Source: Polaromonas sp.
GTDB taxonomy: Bacteria; Pseudomonadota; Gammaproteobacteria; Burkholderiales; Burkholderiaceae_C
NCBI RefSeq assembly: GCF_012927455.1
Contig: NZ_JABBPE010000021.1
Coordinates: 120,068 to 184,067 of the forward strand
Length of the DNA: 64,000 nucleotides
Reading direction: 5' to 3'
The notes beneath the pieces are model-generated. The model was given only the letters and a program-made list of their open reading frames with translations, ran no database searches and was not told where the DNA came from. Positions 8,408-17,945 of this stretch are shown here, piece by piece (the stretch's first letter is position 1; the number at the start of each line of letters is the position of its first letter). The translations under genes were made by a program, and so were the position numbers.

Positions 8408-9895
8408 ATGGACGGACTTGATGCCTTCCAACTGGCCAGAATTCAATTCGCGGCCAACATGACATTCCACATTTTGTTCCCGACCATCAGCATTTCACTG
8501 GCTTGGGTGCTGCTGTTTTTCAAGCTGCGTTTTGTCAAAACCGGGCAGCCGCACTGGATGGACGCCTACCAGTTCTGGGTGAAGATTTTTGCGTTGACTT
8601 TTGCACTGGGTGTGGTCAGCGGCATCACCATGAGTTTTCAGTTTGGCACCAACTGGCCAGGCTTCATGCAAAAAGTCGGAAACATCGCGGGGCCGCTGCT
8701 GGCCTATGAAGTGCTCACGGCCTTTTTTCTGGAAGCCACCATGCTGGGCGTGATGCTGTTCGGGCGCGCGCGCGTCAGCGAAACCATGCACACCGTGGCC
8801 ACGCTGCTGGTGGCCGGTGGAACCACTTTGTCTGCTTTCTGGATTCTGGCGCTGAACTCGTGGATGCACACTCCCGCCGGCTTTGAAATGGTCAACGGCC
8901 AGGCCCACGTCACGAGCTGGTTTGAAGTCATCTTCAATCCCTCATTTCCCTATCGCCTGACGCACATGCTGCTGGCCTCGGGCCTGACCGTGGCCTTTCT
9001 AATCGCGGGCATCTCGGCCTACCGCTGGTTGCGCCAGGAGCGCGGTGCGGAAGTGATGGCAAGTCTAAAAACCGGTATTTACCTGGCTGCCGTATTAATC
9101 CCGCTGCAAATCGTTGCGGGCGACTTCCACGGCATCAACACCTTGGAGCACCAGCCGGCCAAGTTGGCCGCCATGGAAGGCATTTGGGAAACTCAAAAGG
9201 GCGCGCCCGCCGTGCTGTTCGCCTTGCCTGACAGCCAGACGCGCGAGAACCGCTATCAAATTGCGATCCCCAAGCTGGCTTCGCTGTACCTGACCCACAG
9301 CCTTGATGGTGAGGTCAAGGGCTTGAACGATTTTGTCGGAAAGCATCCACCGGTGGCGCCGGTATTCTGGGCCTTTCGCCTGATGGTCGGCATGGGGCTG
9401 TTGATGCTGGCCGTGAGTTGGGCCAGCGCCTGGCAGTTGGCGCCGTGGAGGAAAGACGCCCCCACGCTGGCCGCTTCGCGTACTTCGCTGCCCCCCGACG
9501 GGGCTGGCCTTGCTTGGGGCGGCCCGGCGCTGGCGGCCGTGGCCCCTGCACGCGAGCTGAAGCGATGGCAGGCCCGCGTGCTGGTGGCAATGACGTTTGC
9601 CGGCTGGGTGGCGCTGATTGCCGGCTGGTACGTCACCGAGATCGGCCGCCAGCCCTGGCTGGTGTCCGGTGTGCTGACTGCAGCGGACGCTGCTTCCGAG
9701 GTGGTAGCACCCAAAATCGCCGTTACGCTGGTTTTGTATCTCGCGCTCTACGCGGCGCTCATAGCCGCTTACATCTCCGTGGTGTTTTATCTAGCGCGGC
9801 ATAGCAGTCATTCCGACCAGCCCTTCGGCGGCGCGCTGCAAGCGTCGCCAAATGTAATCAATTATCCCGGAAAGGAAGGCGCCGCCCATGCTTGA
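8408..9895 (+). CDS. cydA: cytochrome bd-type quinol oxidase subunit I (cyanide-insensitive type)
   Basis: The product has 495 residues and about nine membrane helices. The N-terminal RIQFAANMTFHILFP carries the haem-ligand His (near residue 21), and GRQPW lies near residue 412. The quinol-binding loop is short, as in CIO-type oxidases. This enzyme reduces oxygen to water with quinol at the inner membrane and tolerates low oxygen. The ATG at 8408 has AGGAG at 8397-8401. Residues about 351-381 (LPPDGAGLAWGGPA) are encoded by a copy of repeat II lying in frame between helices, so the loop is longer than expected. Confidence 0.95.
   Translation: MDGLDAFQLARIQFAANMTFHILFPTISISLAWVLLFFKLRFVKTGQPHWMDAYQFWVKIFALTFALGVVSGITMSFQFGTNWPGFMQKVGNIAGPLLAYEVLTAFFLEATMLGVMLFGRARVSETMHTVATLLVAGGTTLSAFWILALNSWMHTPAGFEMVNGQAHVTSWFEVIFNPSFPYRLTHMLLASGLTVAFLIAGISAYRWLRQERGAEVMASLKTGIYLAAVLIPLQIVAGDFHGINTLEHQPAKLAAMEGIWETQKGAPAVLFALPDSQTRENRYQIAIPKLASLYLTHSLDGEVKGLNDFVGKHPPVAPVFWAFRLMVGMGLLMLAVSWASAWQLAPWRKDAPTLAASRTSLPPDGAGLAWGGPALAAVAPARELKRWQARVLVAMTFAGWVALIAGWYVTEIGRQPWLVSGVLTAADAASEVVAPKIAVTLVLYLALYAALIAAYISVVFYLARHSSHSDQPFGGALQASPNVINYPGKEGAAHA
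9459..9549 (+). repeat. dispersed repeat II inside cydA
   Basis: CTGCCCCCCGACGGGG followed by GCTTGGGGCGGCCCGGC matches the copies at 29473 and 29557 (reverse). It is in frame with cydA and adds about 30 residues. Confidence 0.75.
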
Positions 9896-10919
9896 CCTGG
9901 CCCCTGACTTGACCCAAGCCGCCGGCTGGATGCCGATTGTGTTTCTTGTGGTCATGGGTTTGGCCATGCTGGCCTATGTCATCCTGGACGGCTACGACCT
10001 CGGCGTCGGTGTGTTGATGCAGCGCGCCAGCGATGACGACAAGGACGCCATGATTGCCAGCATTGGCCCATTCTGGGACGCCAACGAAACCTGGCTGGTG
10101 TTGGGTGTCGGCATCTTGCTCACGGTGTTTCCGTTAGCCCACGGCGTGATTTTGGGCGCCCTGTATCTGCCGGTGGCCCTGATGCTGATCGGGCTGACGC
10201 TGCGCGGCGTCGCCTTTGACTTTCGTGTCAAGGCGCGCGCGGCGCGCAAGCCCCTGTGGAACCGGGCCTTCCATGCCGGCTCGCTGCTGGCCAGCTGGAG
10301 TCAAGGCTATATGCTGGGCTCGCTGATCACCGGCTTTGCGAGCAACGCCTGGACCCTAGTTTTCAATGCGGTAATCGGGCTGGCCCTGGTGGCTGCCTAC
10401 TGTTTGCTCGGTGCCGGCTGGCTCATCATCAAGTGTGAGGGCGCGCTGCAATTGCAGGCGGTGCGTTGGGCCAGAATCAGCCTGCTGTTCACCATCGCGG
10501 GCATTGCCGCCATCTCGATCGCCACGCCGCTGGTCAGCCCCAGCATTTTTGCCAAATGGTTTTCGTTTCCCAACATTGTCCTTTTGTTGCCTATACCGGT
10601 GGCCACGGCGGCGCTGTTTGCGGTGATTTTCAGAAGTCTGCAGCGCTTGCCGGTGCGGCTGGCCCAGGGCAACGAATACGGCGCCTGGGTACCGTTTGGC
10701 GCCACTGTGGGCGTGTTTTTGCTGGCGTTTTATGGGCTGGCCTACAGCCTGTTTCCGTGGCTGGTGATTGAGCGGATCACGATCTGGCAAGCTGCTACCG
10801 CACCCGAGGCGATGGGCGTGATTCTGCTGGGAGCCGGAGTGGTGCTGCCCATGATCGTGGGCTACACCGTATTTTCTTACCGTGTGTTCTGGGGCAAGAG
10901 CACGGCGCTGAAGTATTAG
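9888..10919 (+). CDS. cydB: cytochrome bd-type quinol oxidase subunit II
   Basis: The product has 343 residues and about nine membrane helices. The N-terminal LDGYDLGVG and the stretch FWDANETWLVLG are typical of CydB. It pairs with CydA to form the oxidase. The start overlaps the cydA stop by 8 bases, indicating translational coupling. No cydX-like small gene was seen after it; a repeat I copy follows instead. Confidence 0.96.
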   Translation: MLDLAPDLTQAAGWMPIVFLVVMGLAMLAYVILDGYDLGVGVLMQRASDDDKDAMIASIGPFWDANETWLVLGVGILLTVFPLAHGVILGALYLPVALMLIGLTLRGVAFDFRVKARAARKPLWNRAFHAGSLLASWSQGYMLGSLITGFASNAWTLVFNAVIGLALVAAYCLLGAGWLIIKCEGALQLQAVRWARISLLFTIAGIAAISIATPLVSPSIFAKWFSFPNIVLLLPIPVATAALFAVIFRSLQRLPVRLAQGNEYGAWVPFGATVGVFLLAFYGLAYSLFPWLVIERITIWQAATAPEAMGVILLGAGVVLPMIVGYTVFSYRVFWGKSTALKY

Positions 10920-10935
10920 AGTGCGGGTGACAGTG

Positions 10936-11000
10936 ATGCTATTAAAAAGATAGCTTCTAACGCCCGTGCTGATTGGGCTAAACGCTTATTTGATGCTTTT
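10936..11000 (+). repeat. dispersed repeat I, copy 2
   Basis: TGCTATTAAAAAGATAGCTT, then CGCCCGTGCTGATTGGGCTA, between cydB and rlmJ. It lies in a 155-bp gap in which no gene is seen. Confidence 0.8.
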
Positions 11001-11074
11001 ATTCAAGTAAGAGGTATATCTTTAAAAAACGTCAGCCGGAGCTTTGTTTGAGTCCATCTTCGCAAGCCCGGCGT

Positions 11075-12088
11075 TCAGCCGCCATGGTCCAGCGTGAAGC
11101 CGGCATTGCGGTCTTGCCCGAGCAGCGCGACCATTTGCGGCAAAGCCGCCTGCAGTTCGGCTTTGAGCGTGTGCGGCGGATTGATGATGAACATGCCGCT
11201 GGCCGGCAGGCCGGGGCGAACCACCTCACCCGCCGTATCGGTGGTCAGTTTGCTGGATTTCACCGTTAACGTGGCATTCAGCCAACTGCGCCCGGCCTTG
11301 ACGGCCAGCGTCTTCAGTTTGCGCGGCAAGTCGTGCGCTTCTGGCCGCGGAATGATGGGGTACCAGACCACGTAGGTGCCGGTTGCAAAGCGCTTCACGG
11401 CATCGACCATGCACGCCGCCACACGGGCGTAGTCGGTCTTCATTTCATAGCTCGGGTCGCACAGCACCATGGCGCGCCGGACCGGTGGCGGCAAAAAGGT
11501 CTTCAGGGCGTCAAACCCGTCTTCGCGAGCGACCGTCACCCGGCGGCCAACGCCGAGCTGCTCGATATTGCCGGAAAGCGACTTGAAATCGGTTGGATGC
11601 AGCTCAAACAGCTTGAGCTTGTCACGCCCGCTCAGGAATTTCTGCTCGATAAAGGGCGAGCCCGGGTAGATTTTCAGCTGCGCCACGTCGCCGGTCTGGG
11701 CAAACTGGGGGTTCAGCCCGCGCAGCAACTCGAGGTAGTCTTGCAAGGCCGGCACCCATGCGGTGGCGGGCTTGGCTGCGGCAGCGCGCGCTGGCTTGGC
11801 CGGGGCCGGGGCAGGCTCTGCTATGTTTTTAGTAGCTGCTTGCGCCCGTTGCGCTTGGGCTAAAGGGCTTTTATGCTCCGAAAACAGCTTGAAGACACCT
11901 TCCTGCGCTTCGCCACTGGTTTCGGTGTAGTCGCCATCGAGCCGGTACAGGCCCGCACCCGCGTGGGTGTCGATCACGGTCAGCGCCGTGTCTTTCTGGG
12001 TCAAATATTTCATCAACGCAATCAGCGTGGTGTGCTTGAGCACGTCGGCGTGGTTGCCGGCATGAAAGGCGTGGCGGTAGGAAAACAT
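11075..12088 (-). CDS. rlmJ: 23S rRNA (adenine2030-N6)-methyltransferase RlmJ
   Basis: The product has 337 residues; the usual length is about 280. The N-terminus MFSYRHAFHAGNHADVLKH is the family signature. SAM-binding DTHAGAGLY is near residue 40 and the catalytic DPSYE near 211. The extra length is a segment at about residues 72-110: its first 18 residues (SPLAQAQRAQAATKNIAE) are encoded by an in-frame copy of repeat I, and an Ala/Pro-rich stretch follows. The insertion lies between the SAM-binding strands, a place where family members have a helical subdomain. Confidence 0.93.
   Translation of the reverse strand: MFSYRHAFHAGNHADVLKHTTLIALMKYLTQKDTALTVIDTHAGAGLYRLDGDYTETSGEAQEGVFKLFSEHKSPLAQAQRAQAATKNIAEPAPAPAKPARAAAAKPATAWVPALQDYLELLRGLNPQFAQTGDVAQLKIYPGSPFIEQKFLSGRDKLKLFELHPTDFKSLSGNIEQLGVGRRVTVAREDGFDALKTFLPPPVRRAMVLCDPSYEMKTDYARVAACMVDAVKRFATGTYVVWYPIIPRPEAHDLPRKLKTLAVKAGRSWLNATLTVKSSKLTTDTAGEVVRPGLPASGMFIINPPHTLKAELQAALPQMVALLGQDRNAGFTLDHGG
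11821..11875 (+). repeat. dispersed repeat I, copy 3, inside rlmJ
   Basis: AGTAGCTGCTTGCGCCCGTT then GCGCTTGGGCTAAAGGGC. It lies antisense to and in frame with rlmJ. Confidence 0.8.
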
Positions 12089-12129
12089 GGCGCTATCGTA
12101 CCTTCATGCAACGCAAAAGCCCCGAAAAA

Positions 12130-12159
12130 TTGACGTAAGCGCTTGATTCTTCATATAAT
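12130..12159 (+). promoter_or_regulatory. sigma70 promoter of rplM-rpsI
   Basis: TTGACG (12130-12135), 18 bp, TATAAT (12154-12159). The -10 is perfect. The leader to the rplM start is about 195 bases. Confidence 0.85.
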
Positions 12160-12217
12160 CCAAGGCTCTGCAGCGCACATGTGGTTCCGCGGCAGAGTTG
12201 CCTTAAAGCACCTTCAG

Positions 12218-12239
12218 GACTTGTCCATGACTTGTCCAT
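12218..12239 (+). repeat. 11-bp tandem duplication in the rplM leader
   Basis: GACTTGTCCAT occurs twice in direct succession in the untranslated leader of rplM. Confidence 0.7.
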
Positions 12240-12362
12240 AAGGCGCCAGCAGGCAATCACCACCTAAGAGGTTCTCATCAGAAGAACGCCGACCGTGGAG
12301 TAGAACCCAACGTTCGCGGGCTCACGTGGAACCCGCCAAACCCTTTTGAAAAAGAGAAACTC

Positions 12363-12830
12363 ATGAAAACCTTCAGCGCCAAACCCGCTGACGTGACGCA
12401 CGAGTGGTTTGTGATTGACGCGACCGACAAGGTCCTCGGACGAGTAGCCAGCGAAGTTGCTCTCCGTTTGCGCGGCAAACACAAGGCCATTTATACGCCT
12501 CACGTCGACACCGGTGACTTCATCGTCATCATCAACGCAGCCCAGCTGCGTGTGACCGGTGCCAAATCGACCGACAAGATTTATTACCGTCATTCCGGTT
12601 ATCCAGGCGGCATCACAGCTACCAATTTCCGCGACATGCAGACCAAATTTCCTGGCCGCGCCCTGGAAAAAGCTGTCAAGGGCATGCTGCCCAAAGGCCC
12701 GCTTGGTTACGCCATGATCAAGAAACTCAAGGTGTATGGTGGTGCAGAGCACCCGCACACCGCCCAACAGCCTAAAGTGCTTGAGATTGCAGGCATGTCA
12801 GCGAACGCACAACGGGAGTCGGCCAAATGA
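12363..12830 (+). CDS. rplM: 50S ribosomal protein L13
   Basis: The product has 155 residues. The core matches bacterial L13 ([32 protein letters not shown]). Bacterial L13 is usually about 142 residues; this one continues 13 residues past QPKVLEI. The stop overlaps the rpsI start (ATGA), so translation of the two is coupled. Confidence 0.97.
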   Translation: MKTFSAKPADVTHEWFVIDATDKVLGRVASEVALRLRGKHKAIYTPHVDTGDFIVIINAAQLRVTGAKSTDKIYYRHSGYPGGITATNFRDMQTKFPGRALEKAVKGMLPKGPLGYAMIKKLKVYGGAEHPHTAQQPKVLEIAGMSANAQRESAK

Positions 12831-13219
12831 TTGGTGATTGGAACAATGGCACCGGCCGTCGCAAATCCAGCGTCGCCCGCGTGTTTATGAAAAAAGGCAC
12901 CGGCAAGATCACGATCAACGAGCGTGACGTGCAGGTGTTCTTTGGCCGTCAAACCTCGATCATGATTTGCCGCCAGCCGCTGTTTTTGACCAACCACGTC
13001 GAGACCTTTGACATCATGGTCAATGTTCACGGCGGCGGCGAGTCCGGCCAGGCTGGCGCGATCCGCCACGGCATTACCCGTGCGCTGATTGACTACGATG
13101 CAACCCTTAAGCCGGCCCTGAGCCAGGCCGGTTTCGTCACGCGCGATGCCCGTGAAGTCGAACGTAAGAAAGTCGGTTTCCGTTCAGCGCGCCGTCGCAA
13201 GCAGTTCAGCAAGCGTTAA
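12827..13219 (+). CDS. rpsI: 30S ribosomal protein S9
   Basis: The product has 130 residues, normal length. It has [13 protein letters not shown] at the N-terminus and the C-terminal tail ending KQFSKR, whose last residues reach the P-site tRNA. It is coupled to rplM by a 4-base overlap and closed by a strong terminator. Confidence 0.98.
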   Translation: MIGDWNNGTGRRKSSVARVFMKKGTGKITINERDVQVFFGRQTSIMICRQPLFLTNHVETFDIMVNVHGGGESGQAGAIRHGITRALIDYDATLKPALSQAGFVTRDAREVERKKVGFRSARRRKQFSKR

Positions 13220-13236
13220 TCTGTTTTGCTGTCAGC

Positions 13237-13272
13237 AAAAAGCCGCCAAGGTTTGCGCCTGGCGGCTTTTTT
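13237..13272 (+). terminator. terminator of rplM-rpsI
   Basis: AGCCGCCA (13241-13248) pairs with TGGCGGCT (13260-13267) and is followed by a T run. Confidence 0.92.
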
Positions 13273-13363
13273 CATGGATTTTTTGCTACCGGCATGAGGC
13301 GTCGAAATGCAAAATTCCTGGTCGTGGTTTACAAAGGCTGGGGCGAGCAGTTGCTGCGTCTGC

Positions 13364-14113
13364 ATGCACAATGATTCTCTCCAACCGAAAACTGCAAGAC
13401 CTGTTTTGAAATTTCGCCTGTTTCGCCGTCGTCTGACCATCAGTTCCCCGCGCATGTCGGTGCGCAACTCGTTGCCGTGGCCTTTGCGCTGGATTGCCGG
13501 CGCCCTGATGCTGGGGTTTTCCGCCGCCGTTGCCTTGTGGGCTTTCGAGTTTGGCAAGGAGATTGCGGGCCTGGACAGTGTCGCCAAACAAGAGCTGAGC
13601 CAACTGCGGCAAGAGGTGGCCAATCTGCGTTCGGAGCGCGACAAGGCGCAGTCCGTTGTTACTACCCCGGGCAGCCTGCAAACCGCTGACAAGGTGACAT
13701 TTGAAAAATTGCTGAGCCAGATCAAGCAACTCGAATCGGACAATCGCAGCCTGCGCGACGATCTCGGCTTTTTTGAGCGCCTGCTGCCCGCCAGCAGCAC
13801 GGAAGTGGCCACCATACGCAGCCTGCAGGCTGAAGTGTTGTCAGAAACCCAGCTGAAGTGGCAGGTGCTGGTCATACTGCCTGTCAAAAACGCCCCGACT
13901 TTCAATGGCAAGCTGGACCTGACGCTGCACGGCACGCAGGGCGGCAATCCCTGGTCCATGAGCCTCCCCGGCGGGCCACAGCTGCTGCAATTCAAACAAT
14001 ATCGCCGGGTTGAAGGTGTCCTCGATTTGCCCCCGCAAGCCGTGGTAAAAACAGTTACCGCCAAGGTCATGGAAGGCGCCGTAGTGCGTTCCGTGCAAAC
14101 CTTCAAGTTCTAG
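13364..14113 (+). CDS. membrane-anchored coiled-coil protein (DUF6776-like)
   Basis: The product has 249 residues from the ATG at 13364; the ATG at 13454 (219 residues) is also possible. One membrane helix lies at about residues 45-65 (LRWIAGALMLGFSAAVALWAF). A coiled coil follows, roughly 75-145 (SQLRQEVANLRSERDKAQ, KQLESDNRSLRDDLGF), then a C-terminal beta-rich part of about 90 residues. It lies before a bactofilin gene, so a role in envelope organisation is possible but is only inferred from position. Confidence 0.75.
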   Translation: MHNDSLQPKTARPVLKFRLFRRRLTISSPRMSVRNSLPWPLRWIAGALMLGFSAAVALWAFEFGKEIAGLDSVAKQELSQLRQEVANLRSERDKAQSVVTTPGSLQTADKVTFEKLLSQIKQLESDNRSLRDDLGFFERLLPASSTEVATIRSLQAEVLSETQLKWQVLVILPVKNAPTFNGKLDLTLHGTQGGNPWSMSLPGGPQLLQFKQYRRVEGVLDLPPQAVVKTVTAKVMEGAVVRSVQTFKF

Positions 14114-14173
14114 TCGCGCGGTCTTCCGCCCCAAAACCCCCAACCCATATTTCCCGTTCACAGGAACTAGTCC

Positions 14174-14572
14174 ATGTTTGGAAAAAAAAAGCAGCCCCCT
14201 ATCAAAAGCCTGATTGCCGAGGGCACGGCTATCGAAGGCAATCTGAAGTTTTCTGACGGTCTGCGCGTCGATGGCACGGTGATTGGTGAGATTCGCGCAA
14301 AAGAAGGCAGTCCCAGCATTCTTGTGATCAGCGAATTCGCCACCGTGACCGGGCTGATTCATGCCGATCACGTCATCATCAACGGGCATGTGCGCGGTCC
14401 GGTTCACGCGTCTGAATTGCTGGAACTCCAGCCCAAAGCCAAAATTGAGGGAGATGTTGCTTACAAGGCGCTTGAAATGCACCAGGGTGCCGTCATATTT
14501 GGACAACTACGGTCTACTGCTCACCAGGAAGTGGAAGAAAAGCCGGTGCTTAAGCTGGCGACCAACAATTGA
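14174..14572 (+). CDS. bactofilin (polymer-forming cytoskeletal protein)
   Basis: The product has 132 residues. A central right-handed beta-helix domain lies at about 20-110, with the repeating pattern GxIxGNL...G.V.G.I, flanked by short disordered ends. Bactofilins self-assemble without nucleotide and act in cell shape or localisation. It is 60 bases after the coiled-coil protein and probably cotranscribed with it. Confidence 0.9.
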   Translation: MFGKKKQPPIKSLIAEGTAIEGNLKFSDGLRVDGTVIGEIRAKEGSPSILVISEFATVTGLIHADHVIINGHVRGPVHASELLELQPKAKIEGDVAYKALEMHQGAVIFGQLRSTAHQEVEEKPVLKLATNN

Positions 14573-14701
14573 GGGTAGCAGCAGAGCCGCGAACGCCGGT
14601 GAGCAACTGTTGGTTTTAATACGCGTGCCCGCAATGGTTGATCAATTTGCTGTAGTATTTATGAACCAGGCCTTGTCAGACCTTAAGTATTGGAGTTCCC
14701 C

Positions 14702-15067
14702 ATGAGTGCAGTTCTAGAAACTATTCCCGCTGAAATGCCAGCCCCTTTTGTCTTCACCGACAGTGCAGCGTCCAAAGTGGCCGAGCTGATTGCCGAAGAA
14801 GGCAACCCGGACCTGAAGCTGCGTGTTTTTGTGCAAGGTGGCGGTTGCTCTGGCTTCCAGTATGGCTTCACTTTTGACGAGATCACCAATGAAGACGACA
14901 CCACCATGACCAAAAATGGCGTGTCCCTACTGATTGACGCGATGAGCTACCAGTATCTGGTCGGCGCAGAGATCGACTACAAAGACGATCTCGAAGGCGC
15001 ACAGTTCGTCATCAAGAACCCCAACGCCACCAGTACCTGCGGCTGCGGCTCCAGCTTCTCCTCCTGA
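14702..15067 (+). CDS. erpA: iron-sulfur cluster insertion protein ErpA
   Basis: The product has 121 residues. It is an A-type carrier with the three conserved cysteines: [11 protein letters not shown] (C1), then CGCGSSFS at the C-terminus (C2 and C3). It delivers Fe-S clusters to target proteins. The ATG at 14702 has GGAG eight bases upstream. Confidence 0.95.
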   Translation: MSAVLETIPAEMPAPFVFTDSAASKVAELIAEEGNPDLKLRVFVQGGGCSGFQYGFTFDEITNEDDTTMTKNGVSLLIDAMSYQYLVGAEIDYKDDLEGAQFVIKNPNATSTCGCGSSFSS

Positions 15068-15084
15068 TTTTTCCGATTCATTTC

Positions 15085-15112
15085 AAAAAGCCGCCTTTTC
15101 CGGCGGCTTTTT
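15085..15112. terminator. bidirectional terminator between erpA and anmK
   Basis: AAAAAGCCGCC (15085-15095) pairs with GGCGGCTTTTT (15102-15112). It serves erpA (plus) and anmK (minus), which converge here. Confidence 0.9.
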
Positions 15113-15136
15113 GCTTGGCGGCTGGTACTGGCAGGG

Positions 15137-16279
15137 CTATCGAGCCGGGTAGAGGGCGCCCAGCACGCGCGGCCCGGCAGCACCCGTTACGCTGGCCAGA
15201 TTGCCGGGCTCGCGCCTGACGGCTCGGCGCGCCAGCCAGGCAAAAGCTGCCGCTTCCACCTGCAAGGGCGGCAAGCCGTGCTGCTCTGAACTGCTGACGC
15301 GAAGGCCTGGCAGGCCCGCTTGCAGACGCTGCATGAGGTGCTGGTTGAACGCTCCGCCGCCGCACACGATTAACTCTTTGCTATTTTTTCCATAGCTGTT
15401 GATGCCCGTTGTGCATGCGCTGGCGGTGAATTCAGTCAATGTATTCTGAATATCCTGGGGGCGCTCGGTGGCGAAGGGCGCCAGTTTCGCTGCCAGCCAC
15501 GTCAGGCTGAAAAGATCCCTGCCGGTGCTTTTGGGTGGTGTTTTGGAAAAATAAGCGTCGCTCAGCAGGCTGGCCAGCAGTGGCCGAATTAGCTTGCCGC
15601 TGGCCGCCCAGGCGCCTCCCGCATCAAAGGGCTGGCCGGTGTGCTGTTGGCACCAGGCATCCATCAGCGCATTGCCCGGTCCGCAGTCGAAGCCCAACAC
15701 AGGCGCGAAACTGCCCTTGGGAGGTAAAAGGCTCAGGTTGGAAATGCCGCCCAGGTTCAGCACGGCCACGGCACTGGCGGCACGGCTGAAAACGCCTAGG
15801 TGGAAGGCCGGCACCAGCGGTGCGCCCTGGCCGCCAGCCGCCACATCGCGACTGCGGAAATCGGCCACTACGTCAATGTCGGTGAGCTCGGCCAGCAGGG
15901 CGGGGTTGCCCAGCTGCAGCGTGTAACCGACGCCTGCAGGCTCGCCAGATACGCGCTCGGGCTGGTGCCTGACCGTCTGCCCGTGCGCGCCTATGGCCTG
16001 AATTTGGTTCGTCGTTATTCCCCGCCTGGCGGCCTGCTCCCGCAGGGCGCTGACGACACGGGCATACAGCGCGGCCAACTGGTTGCCGGCAAGCGCGGCA
16101 CGGTGCAGTTCATTGTCGGTGGGTGAATTGAGCGCCAGCAACTCGGCGCGCAAGGTGTCGGTAAAGGGCTCAGTGGCAGCGGCCACTACCCGCAGTCGGG
16201 GCTCAGAAAAATCTACCAGCACGCCATCTGCGCCGTCAAGCGAGGTGCCTGACATCAGGCCAATGTAGTAGTCGGACAT
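15137..16279 (-). CDS. anmK: anhydro-N-acetylmuramic acid kinase
   Basis: The product has 380 residues. The N-terminus YYIGLMSGTSLDG (phosphate-binding loop) is the signature, and GFDCGPGNALMDAWC and CGGGAFN are also conserved. It phosphorylates and opens anhydroMurNAc in cell-wall recycling. The start at 16279 fits the family N-terminus better than the upstream ATG. Residues about 287-300 (GINSYGKNS) come from a copy of repeat I just before the conserved VCGGGAFN. The neighbouring M23 peptidase is also a cell-wall enzyme. Confidence 0.95.
   Translation of the reverse strand: MSDYYIGLMSGTSLDGADGVLVDFSEPRLRVVAAATEPFTDTLRAELLALNSPTDNELHRAALAGNQLAALYARVVSALREQAARRGITTNQIQAIGAHGQTVRHQPERVSGEPAGVGYTLQLGNPALLAELTDIDVVADFRSRDVAAGGQGAPLVPAFHLGVFSRAASAVAVLNLGGISNLSLLPPKGSFAPVLGFDCGPGNALMDAWCQQHTGQPFDAGGAWAASGKLIRPLLASLLSDAYFSKTPPKSTGRDLFSLTWLAAKLAPFATERPQDIQNTLTEFTASACTTGINSYGKNSKELIVCGGGAFNQHLMQRLQAGLPGLRVSSSEQHGLPPLQVEAAAFAWLARRAVRREPGNLASVTGAAGPRVLGALYPAR
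15380..15421 (+). repeat. dispersed repeat I, copy 4, inside anmK
   Basis: GCTATTTTTTCCATAGCTGT then GATGCCCGTT. It is antisense to and in frame with anmK. Confidence 0.65.
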
Positions 16280-16328
16280 GCGGATATTTTGCCGCAAGGC
16301 GCTCGCAACGCCGGAGCCGGCGCTGGAC

Positions 16329-17780
16329 TTATTCGGCGCGGGTCTGGCTGATGGTGGCTGCGGCCTGCAGCTGGTTTTTGACGCCGCTGGCCAGCTGCCT
16401 GAACTGAGGCAGGGCGGTAGCTGCCACCGGAATGGTGTTGCTTTGCTTGGCCATGGTCATCGGGTCTTGCTGCGTGCCGTTGACGCGAACTTCGAAATGC
16501 AAGTGCGGGCCGGTGGCCCAGCCGCTAGAACCGACTAGGCCAATGGTCTGGCCTTGGCTTACGCTCTGGCCGTTTTGTACCGAGACCTTGCTCAGGTGCG
16601 CGTACACCGTTTCGTGGTTGTCGCGGTGCTTGATGAAGACCACGTTGCCATAGCCGTTCTGCACCCCGGCAAAAGACACCACGCCGTCGCCAATGGTGCG
16701 CGCCGGCGTGCCGGTGGTGGCGGCAAAATCGGTGCCTAAATGGGCACGCCACTTTTGCAGAATGGGGTGAAAGCGCATGGAAAAGCCACTGCTGATGCGC
16801 GAGAACTCCACCGGAGAGCTCAGGTAGGCGCGGCGCAGGCTTTGGCCGTCCAGCGTGTAATAGCCGCCCTTGTTGGGCGCACCCGCGGCGTCCTGGCCTT
16901 CCGGCTGAAACCACATAGCCTGATAGCTCTTGCCGGCGTTGACGAATTCGGCCGACAGCACGCGTGCGGTGCGCAGCGCTTCGCCATCGGCTTCCAGCGT
17001 TTCATAAACCACGTTAAAGCGGTCGCCCTTGCGCAGCGCGCGGCGAAAATCGATATCGCCCGAGAAAATTTCGGCGATCTGCACGCCCACGCCATCGGGG
17101 ATGCGGGCCTCGTCGGTCGCGGCAAAAAGCGAAGTCTCGATGCTGCCGCTGGCTAGTCGGGCCGAGCGCGTGTAGGGCGCGGTTTCAATGCGTGAACTGA
17201 AGCCGCTGGCGCTACGCTCGATCACCAGGCGGTTGAAGCGCGTTTCGTCGTCGCTGGGCCAGCGCATGCTGAGCTTGAGCAGCTGCTGGCTGTCACTGGC
17301 TTCGACTGTCACGGTCTTGCCCGGCCGGCCTGCCAGGATCAGCTGGGCGTTGGGATCTTTGCGCAGATAAGTTGCGGCCGCCGCATCGTTGAGGTTCAGG
17401 CGTTTGAGCAGGGCGTCGGCGCTGTCGCTGCTGCGCGTGCTTTCAGTGCGGAACAGGTTGAAGCGGAAATCGCTGAGTGCGTCGGTCTGCGGCTGCATGG
17501 GCAGCGGCTGCACCGCCTCCAGCACCTGGCGCACCGGCAAATCAGCGGCATCGGGTGCCAGCGGCGCGACGCCAAAGGCTGTCACGCCAGTTCCCAGCAA
17601 CAGCGCTGCCAAGCTGGCGGCGACGCGTTGTGGGTGGCGGCGCAGGCTGCCGGCAATGCCTAGCAGCAGATGGGAAGGGAGAGACAGCAAGCGGGAGGGG
17701 ACGGGCAGGGGCAAAACGAAATTCCCAACTAAAGCGCATCGGGCCGCGTGGGCGCGCCGGACTGCTGTATAAAACATCAA
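16329..17780 (-). CDS. M23-family metallopeptidase (murein endopeptidase-like)
   Basis: The product has 483 residues. An N-terminal membrane segment lies at about 53-72, then an OapA/LysM-like middle region, then a LytM/M23 domain at about 335-450. Zinc ligands are visible in HLGTDFA (near 346) and HLHFEV (near 424). It is predicted to cleave peptidoglycan cross-links in the periplasm. It is divergent from tyrS and upstream of anmK on the same strand. Confidence 0.9.
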   Translation of the reverse strand: MMFYTAVRRAHAARCALVGNFVLPLPVPSRLLSLPSHLLLGIAGSLRRHPQRVAASLAALLLGTGVTAFGVAPLAPDAADLPVRQVLEAVQPLPMQPQTDALSDFRFNLFRTESTRSSDSADALLKRLNLNDAAAATYLRKDPNAQLILAGRPGKTVTVEASDSQQLLKLSMRWPSDDETRFNRLVIERSASGFSSRIETAPYTRSARLASGSIETSLFAATDEARIPDGVGVQIAEIFSGDIDFRRALRKGDRFNVVYETLEADGEALRTARVLSAEFVNAGKSYQAMWFQPEGQDAAGAPNKGGYYTLDGQSLRRAYLSSPVEFSRISSGFSMRFHPILQKWRAHLGTDFAATTGTPARTIGDGVVSFAGVQNGYGNVVFIKHRDNHETVYAHLSKVSVQNGQSVSQGQTIGLVGSSGWATGPHLHFEVRVNGTQQDPMTMAKQSNTIPVAATALPQFRQLASGVKNQLQAAATISQTRAE

Positions 17781-17945
17781 TGGACGTCGGCAACCGCCCC
17801 TTGACTGGCCGGGAGGGCGGGATTACCGGACTCAAAAAACTTTCGCTGCAACTTGACCAGTGGCGGGCCTACTAAAATGGCCGGCCGATGCAGTGAAGCG
17901 CCCAGTATATCTGTCGGACGATACCCTGACATGTGAAAAACCCTT

